Source of the DNA: Enorma burkinafasonensis
GTDB taxonomy: Bacteria > Actinomycetota > Coriobacteriia > Coriobacteriales > Coriobacteriaceae
Reading direction: 5' to 3'
DNA length: 64,000 nucleotides
Assembly: GCF_902150035.1 (NCBI RefSeq)
Contig: NZ_LR597503.1
Location: 124,001 to 188,000 of the forward strand
In this document: in pieces, positions 59,996-64,000 of the stretch
Numbering within the stretch: position 1 is the stretch's first letter
How the letters are laid out: each line of letters starts with the position of its first letter
Notes under the pieces: generated by a model
Seen by the model: the letters and a program-made list of their open reading frames with translations, nothing else
Told to the model about the DNA's origin: nothing
Database searches by the model: none
Translations under genes and position numbers: made by a program

Positions 59996-60610
59996 GTGGC
60001 ACCCGAGGTCCTCGTCTTCATCATCGTGCTCATCGTCTACTTCCTCGCAAGCGAGGGTCTGAGGCGCTATTTCGAGGCGAAGGTCGAGGCGCTCTATGCG
60101 GCGGGGCTCTACGACGAGTGCTTCGAGTTTCTGAACAAGCTCCCCGCGCGCGTGCTCATGACCACGTTCAAGCAGTACTACCTGCGCTTCATGGTCCACG
60201 AGGCCCGCGGTGAGGAGGAGATGGCCACGCGCATGATCGAGATCATGCTCCGCATGCGCAACTCCAAGAAGCGCCAGGCGGCCCTCGTGGTGATGGCGTT
60301 CAACTACTTCGCCACCATCGAGGACAAGAAGCGCGCCAAGGAGCTGCTCGTCGAGGTGAAGCAGCGCTGCGACAAGCAGGTCATCCAGGACTGCCAGCTC
60401 ACGTACGACATCGTCTTCGGCAGACGGCACGACTACATCGAGAAGATGGAGCAGATGCTGCCCCGGGCGGACAAGCCGCTCAAGGCGAAACTCTACTTCC
60501 TCCTCTCGAAGCAGTATGAGAATGCCGGCGACGGCAAGGGCGCGCGCCGCTACGTCGAGCTCATGAAGGAGCTCGACACGCCCGGCTCCGCGTCCGCAAA
60601 CGCTTCGTAA
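59996..60610 (+). CDS. membrane-anchored TPR-like helical protein, unknown function
   Basis: A 204-residue protein with one N-terminal membrane helix (about 3-20, EVLVFIIVLIVYFLA) and a cytoplasmic alpha-helical region with TPR-like pairs (for example YDECFEFLNKLPARVLMTTFKQYY and KAKLYFLLSKQYENAGDGKGARRYVELM). GTG at 59996 has AAAGG at good distance; GTG at 59981 is the alternative. It separates PTS IID from IIA, where no such gene lies in the pneumococcal locus. Its link to sugar uptake is unknown. Confidence 0.65.
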   Translation: MAPEVLVFIIVLIVYFLASEGLRRYFEAKVEALYAAGLYDECFEFLNKLPARVLMTTFKQYYLRFMVHEARGEEEMATRMIEIMLRMRNSKKRQAALVVMAFNYFATIEDKKRAKELLVEVKQRCDKQVIQDCQLTYDIVFGRRHDYIEKMEQMLPRADKPLKAKLYFLLSKQYENAGDGKGARRYVELMKELDTPGSASANAS

Positions 60611-60703
60611 GCGGATGCGGCGTTGCGAACGTCGCACGTGGGTACCAGTCAAGGTAAGCGGGCGTCCCTGCCCGTTTGCGAATACCTAGGAAAGGGGACA
60701 GAC

Positions 60704-61132
60704 ATGATCGGTTTCATCATCACCGGACACGGGGACTTCTCCCTCGGCCTCAAGAGCGCGGTCGATATGGTCGCGGGCCAGCAGAAGGCCTTCCAGGCCG
60801 TGCCCTTCGAGGGCTCCCAGGCCGCCACGTTCGGTGACGACCTCCGCGCCGCCATCACCGCCATGCGCGCCGAGACCGACGGCGTGATCGTGTTCACCGA
60901 CCTGCTCGGCGGCACGCCGTTCAACCAGTCCATGCTCGTCTCGCAGGACGTCGACAACGTCGAGGTCATCGCCGGCACCAACCTGCCGATGCTCATCGAG
61001 CTCATCATGACGCGCGACTTCTCGACCGCGTCGCTCGACGAGATGGTCGAGCAGGCCGTGACGGTCGGCCAGGCCGCCGTCTGCCACAAGAAGCTCGAGC
61101 CCGTCGGCGACGACGAGGACGACGAGATGTAG
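60704..61132 (+). CDS. PTS mannose family IIA component
   Basis: A 142-residue IIA protein. The phosphorylated His9 is in FIITGHGDFS, and FTDLLGGTPFNQS is the second conserved segment. It takes phosphate from HPr. AAAGGGG lies 10 bases before ATG. The C-terminus is strongly acidic. A hairpin at 61143-61172 follows. Confidence 0.93.
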   Translation: MIGFIITGHGDFSLGLKSAVDMVAGQQKAFQAVPFEGSQAATFGDDLRAAITAMRAETDGVIVFTDLLGGTPFNQSMLVSQDVDNVEVIAGTNLPMLIELIMTRDFSTASLDEMVEQAVTVGQAAVCHKKLEPVGDDEDDEM

Positions 61133-61142
61133 CACGTCTTGC

Positions 61143-61175
61143 GCCGCGCGCGACCGAGGGGCCGCGCGCGGCAAT
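61143..61175 (+). terminator. hairpin between IIA and the GntR gene
   Basis: A 10-bp stem GCCGCGCGCG/CGCGCGCGGC with a 10-base loop followed by AATTT. Either a leaky terminator or an attenuator. Confidence 0.5.
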
Positions 61176-61249
61176 TTGGCTGCCGTTTGGATAGGACGAT
61201 CGATCGAGGCGCCCGGCACCTGCCGGGGGCAAGGGAAAGGAGGGGCCGC

Positions 61250-61981
61250 ATGGCGGGGTTCTTGCGCAGGCAGCCCCTGTACGACCAGCTCGTCGACATC
61301 CTGTCCGAGAAGATCGAGCATGAGTACAGCCCCGGTGACCTGCTGCCATCGGAGCGCGAGCTCTCGGAGCGCTACGGGCTCTCGCGCACCACGGTGCGCC
61401 TGGCCCTGCAGGAGCTCGAGCAGCTCGGGCTCGTGGTGAGGCGCCACGGTCGCGGCACCTTCGTCGCCGACCGCTCCGCGCGCAGCACCAACCTGTCCCA
61501 GCAGTACAGCTTCACCGACCAGATGCGCGCCATGGGGCGCAATCCCCATACCACCATCCTCGAGTTCAGGGAGCTCGTGGCCGACCGCAACATCGCCGAG
61601 CACATGGGCATCCGCGTGGGCGACAAGGTGTTCAAGCTGAAGCGCCTGCGCCTCGCCGACGACGTACCCATGATGGTGGAGCGCACCTACCTGCCCATGC
61701 GCAAGTTCCTCACCCTGAAGCGCCCGTTGCTCGACAGCAAGCCGCTATACGAGATCATCGAGCAGGACTACCGCGAGACGATCAAGGTCGCCGAGGAGGA
61801 GTTCTACGCGAGCATCGCGCGTCCGGGCGACGCCCATCTGCTGGGCATCGGCGAGGGGGCGCCCGTGCTCGACCTGGTGAGGACGACCTACAACGTGAGC
61901 AACGAGATCGTGGAGTACACGCTCTCCGTCGCCCGTGCCGACCAGTTCAAGTACAAGGTGTTCCACCACCGCACCGACTAG
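61250..61981 (+). CDS. GntR/HutC family (UTRA) transcriptional regulator
   Basis: A 243-residue regulator: winged-helix GntR domain at about 5-72 (PLYDQLVDILSEKI ... LLPSERELSERYGLSRTTVRLALQELEQLGLV) and UTRA ligand domain to the end. Such regulators sense phosphorylated amino sugars and repress uptake genes (NagR, AgaR, DasR type). ATG at 61250 has AAAGGAGG upstream. It probably controls this locus; a matching dre-like site is at 55483. Confidence 0.92.
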   Translation: MAGFLRRQPLYDQLVDILSEKIEHEYSPGDLLPSERELSERYGLSRTTVRLALQELEQLGLVVRRHGRGTFVADRSARSTNLSQQYSFTDQMRAMGRNPHTTILEFRELVADRNIAEHMGIRVGDKVFKLKRLRLADDVPMMVERTYLPMRKFLTLKRPLLDSKPLYEIIEQDYRETIKVAEEEFYASIARPGDAHLLGIGEGAPVLDLVRTTYNVSNEIVEYTLSVARADQFKYKVFHHRTD

Positions 61982-62056
61982 GGGGAGCGCCCCGACGCAG
62001 GCGGCGGCGAGACGCCGGGCCCGCATGCGATCGGTGTGCGTTTAGAAAGGAAGACA

Positions 62057-63223
62057 ATGTTCGAGAAGGATATCGAGGAGCTCAAATCGCTCGGTGCCGA
62101 CATCACCACCGGCGAGATCCGCCAGCAGCCGGAGCTCTGGGAGGATACCTACCGTATCTACGCCGAGAACAAGGCGGCCATCGAGGAGTTCCTCGCCGCC
62201 GCGAACGCCATGGGCGAGGGCCGCACCTCGGTCATCTTCACCGGCGCCGGCACGTCGGACTACGTGGGCGACACCGTGGCGCCCTACCTGCGCCATGTGG
62301 GCGACACCGACACCTATGACTTCAAGCCCATCGCCACGACCGACATCGTCTCCGCGCCGCGCGACTTCCTGCGCGCCGAGGACCCCACGGTCCTGGTGTC
62401 GTTCGCCCGCTCGGGCAACAGCCCCGAGAGCCTCGCCGCCGTCGAGGTCGCTCGCGCGTACGTGAAGAACATCAAGTTCCTGAACATCACCTGCGCGCCC
62501 GAAGGGCGTCTCGCCGTCGAGAGCGCCGACGACCCCGATGCGCTCACGCTGCTCATCCCGCGCGCGAACGACAAGGGCTTCGCGATGACGGGCAGCTACA
62601 GCTGCATGGCGCTGCTGTCGACCCTCATCTTCGACCCGGCGTCCGACGATCAGAAGCGCGCCTGGGTCGACCAGGCCGCCGCGATGGGCCGCGAGGTCGT
62701 CGAGCGCGAGGGCGAGATCGCCGCGTACCTCGCGGGCGACTTCAACCGCGTGACCTACCTGGGCTCGGGCGCCTACGTGGGCCTCGCCCAGGAGGCGCAG
62801 CTCAAGATCCTCGAGCTCGCGCACGGGCTGGTGGCCACCTCGTGGGACAGCTGCATGGGCTACCGCCACGGGCCCAAGAGCTTCGTCGACGACAAGACGC
62901 TCGTCTTCGTCTTCGTGAACAACGACGCCTACACCCGCCAGTACGACCTCGACATCCTGAACGAGATCGCCGGTGACGAGATCGCGCAGAAGACCGTCGC
63001 CATCCAGCAGGATGCCGGCGAGCTCTTCTCCGGCGAGTCCTTCACCTTCGCCGGCTCGCCCGAGCTGCCCGAGGCCTACCTCGCCCTGCCCTTCGTCATG
63101 GTCGCGCAGGTCGTGTCGCTCCTGAACTCGGTGCGCGTGGGCAACACGCCCGACACGCCGAGCCCCACCGGCACCGTGAACCGCGTGGTGAAGGGCGTCA
63201 TCATCCATCCGTTCGAGGCCTAA
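62057..63223 (+). CDS. agaS: AgaS family sugar isomerase/deaminase (SIS domains)
   Basis: A 388-residue protein with two SIS domains; the first has VIFTGAGTSDYVGDTVAPYL and FARSGNSPESLAAVEVA, typical of AgaS. Characterised AgaS proteins deaminate and isomerise galactosamine-6-phosphate to tagatose-6-phosphate. ATG has AAAGGA 7-8 bases upstream. It is followed by nagA, so N-acetylgalactosamine-6-phosphate would be deacetylated and then deaminated. Confidence 0.9.
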   Translation: MFEKDIEELKSLGADITTGEIRQQPELWEDTYRIYAENKAAIEEFLAAANAMGEGRTSVIFTGAGTSDYVGDTVAPYLRHVGDTDTYDFKPIATTDIVSAPRDFLRAEDPTVLVSFARSGNSPESLAAVEVARAYVKNIKFLNITCAPEGRLAVESADDPDALTLLIPRANDKGFAMTGSYSCMALLSTLIFDPASDDQKRAWVDQAAAMGREVVEREGEIAAYLAGDFNRVTYLGSGAYVGLAQEAQLKILELAHGLVATSWDSCMGYRHGPKSFVDDKTLVFVFVNNDAYTRQYDLDILNEIAGDEIAQKTVAIQQDAGELFSGESFTFAGSPELPEAYLALPFVMVAQVVSLLNSVRVGNTPDTPSPTGTVNRVVKGVIIHPFEA

Positions 63224-63237
63224 GGGGCGTGCGTCTC

Positions 63238-64000
63238 ATGGCTAGCTTCGCAATCTCCGCCGACCGCTTCGTGCTTCCGGGCGCCGTCATGCAGGGCGGC
63301 TACCTCATGGTCGAGGACGGCATCTTCGGTACCTGGACCGCCGAGAAACCCGACTGCGAGATCGTCTCGTACCCCGGCGCGACGGTGGGCCCCGGCCTCG
63401 TGGACACGCATATCCACGGCTTTTACAACCACGCGACGACCGACCGCACCCCCGAGGGCATCAACGCCTCGAGCGAGGCGCTCGCCCGTCGCGGCACCAC
63501 CACCTGGCTGCCCACGACGTTCACCGAGTCGGTGGACGAGATCGAGGCGTCCTGCGCCGCCATCGCCGCCGCCGACGAGTCCCGCGGCGACGACTTCATG
63601 GGCGCGCGCATCGGGGGCATCTACCTCGAGGGCCCCTTCTTCACGATGAAGCACGTGGGCGCCCAGAACCCCAAGTACCTCATCGAGCCTAAGGTCGAGG
63701 TCTTCGAGCGGTGGCAGGAGGCCGCGGGCGGCCGTATCGTGAAGAGCGCGCTGGCCGCGGAGCGCACGGGCGCGCCCGCGTACTGCGCCGCGCTCGACGC
63801 CATGGGCGTGACCACCTGCATCGGCCACTCCGACGCGACCTATGACGAGGTGCTCGCCGCCGTCAACGCCGGCGCGAGCTGCATCGTGCACACCTACAAC
63901 GGCCAGCGCGGCCTGCACCACCGCGACCCGGGTTGCGTGGGCGGCGCCATGACCGCCAACGGCACGTACGCCGAGATCATCTGCGACGGGCGCCATGTCG
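63238..64000 (+). CDS. nagA: N-acetylhexosamine-6-phosphate deacetylase, 3' end beyond the window
   Basis: The first 254 residues of an amidohydrolase that removes acetyl from N-acetylglucosamine- or N-acetylgalactosamine-6-phosphate. The frame is open to the window edge. HxH is at His58/His60 (VDTHIHGFYN), the catalytic-site glutamate in IYLEGPFF, and metal or substrate histidines in CIGHSDATY and VHTYNGQRGLHH. The context with agaS suggests the GalNAc form, but nagA and agaA cannot be separated by sequence here. ATG follows AGGGGCG, 14 bases after agaS. Confidence 0.9.
   Translation, partial: MASFAISADRFVLPGAVMQGGYLMVEDGIFGTWTAEKPDCEIVSYPGATVGPGLVDTHIHGFYNHATTDRTPEGINASSEALARRGTTTWLPTTFTESVDEIEASCAAIAAADESRGDDFMGARIGGIYLEGPFFTMKHVGAQNPKYLIEPKVEVFERWQEAAGGRIVKSALAAERTGAPAYCAALDAMGVTTCIGHSDATYDEVLAAVNAGASCIVHTYNGQRGLHHRDPGCVGGAMTANGTYAEIICDGRHV

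Noticed and set aside
1-64000. CRISPR array, prophage or integrative element
   Set aside because: No regularly spaced repeats with unique spacers, no integrase, phage structural or conjugation genes, and no att-like duplication at the tRNA genes were seen.

Overview
This is a GC-rich chromosomal segment from an anaerobic actinobacterium, most likely a gut Coriobacteriia member such as Collinsella. The reasons are GC-rich codon use with strong GGAGG ribosome binding sites, a GatCAB amidotransferase, Leloir and mannose-family PTS genes for host glycans, and selenium-dependent glycine reductase. The genus is an inference. I see no phage, insertion sequence, CRISPR array or plasmid function. About 70 genes, two ordinary tRNAs and the selenocysteine tRNA account for nearly all of the sequence.

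Layout. 1-5.3 kb: an SPFH/band-7 protein cut by the window edge, BioY, two small membrane proteins, serS, an M19 dipeptidase, a small unknown gene behind a LexA-type SOS box, and tRNA-Arg. 5.4-18.8 kb: a continuous plus-strand selenium island. It holds grdE, grdB(Sec), trxB, trxA, grdA(Sec), grdC, grdD, selD(Sec), selC (tRNA-Sec), selA, selB, yedF and a DUF3343 gene. Next come a YfcC-type carrier and a C45-type amidohydrolase, which could bring in and cleave glycine-releasing substrates. 21.9-26.5 kb: a TetR regulator, a tandem pair of DUF3841 genes, and two converging TPR-like genes. 26.8-36.1 kb: iron alcohol dehydrogenase, TSUP permease, Xaa-Pro peptidase, gatCAB, and an orphan peptide-binding lipoprotein.

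36.3-44.7 kb: a two-component system enclosing an ABC exporter, then a zinc-ribbon membrane protein, RlmA-type methyltransferase, ZIP transporter and a VanZ-RDD protein. 45.1-50.3 kb: the phosphate operon pstS-C-A-B-B-phoU, preceded by GTAA direct repeats with about 11-bp spacing. 50.9-55.1 kb: tRNA-Thr and galM-galK-galT on the minus strand. 55.7-64 kb: a GH35 beta-galactosidase with mannose-family PTS IIB, IIC, IID and IIA, a GntR regulator, agaS and the start of nagA. This resembles the pneumococcal bgaC-gadVWEF-agaS locus and would feed galactose to the neighbouring Leloir operon.

The most unusual points are these. GrdE has no cysteine in the region where characterised GrdE proproteins are cleaved to form their pyruvoyl group. 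The whole Sec apparatus sits beside its client selenoproteins, with SelD itself a selenoprotein. Several long imperfect inverted repeats, with little shared sequence, occupy the larger intergenic gaps. The SOS-boxed small gene and a DasR/NagR-like operator before the beta-galactosidase are also worth a look.
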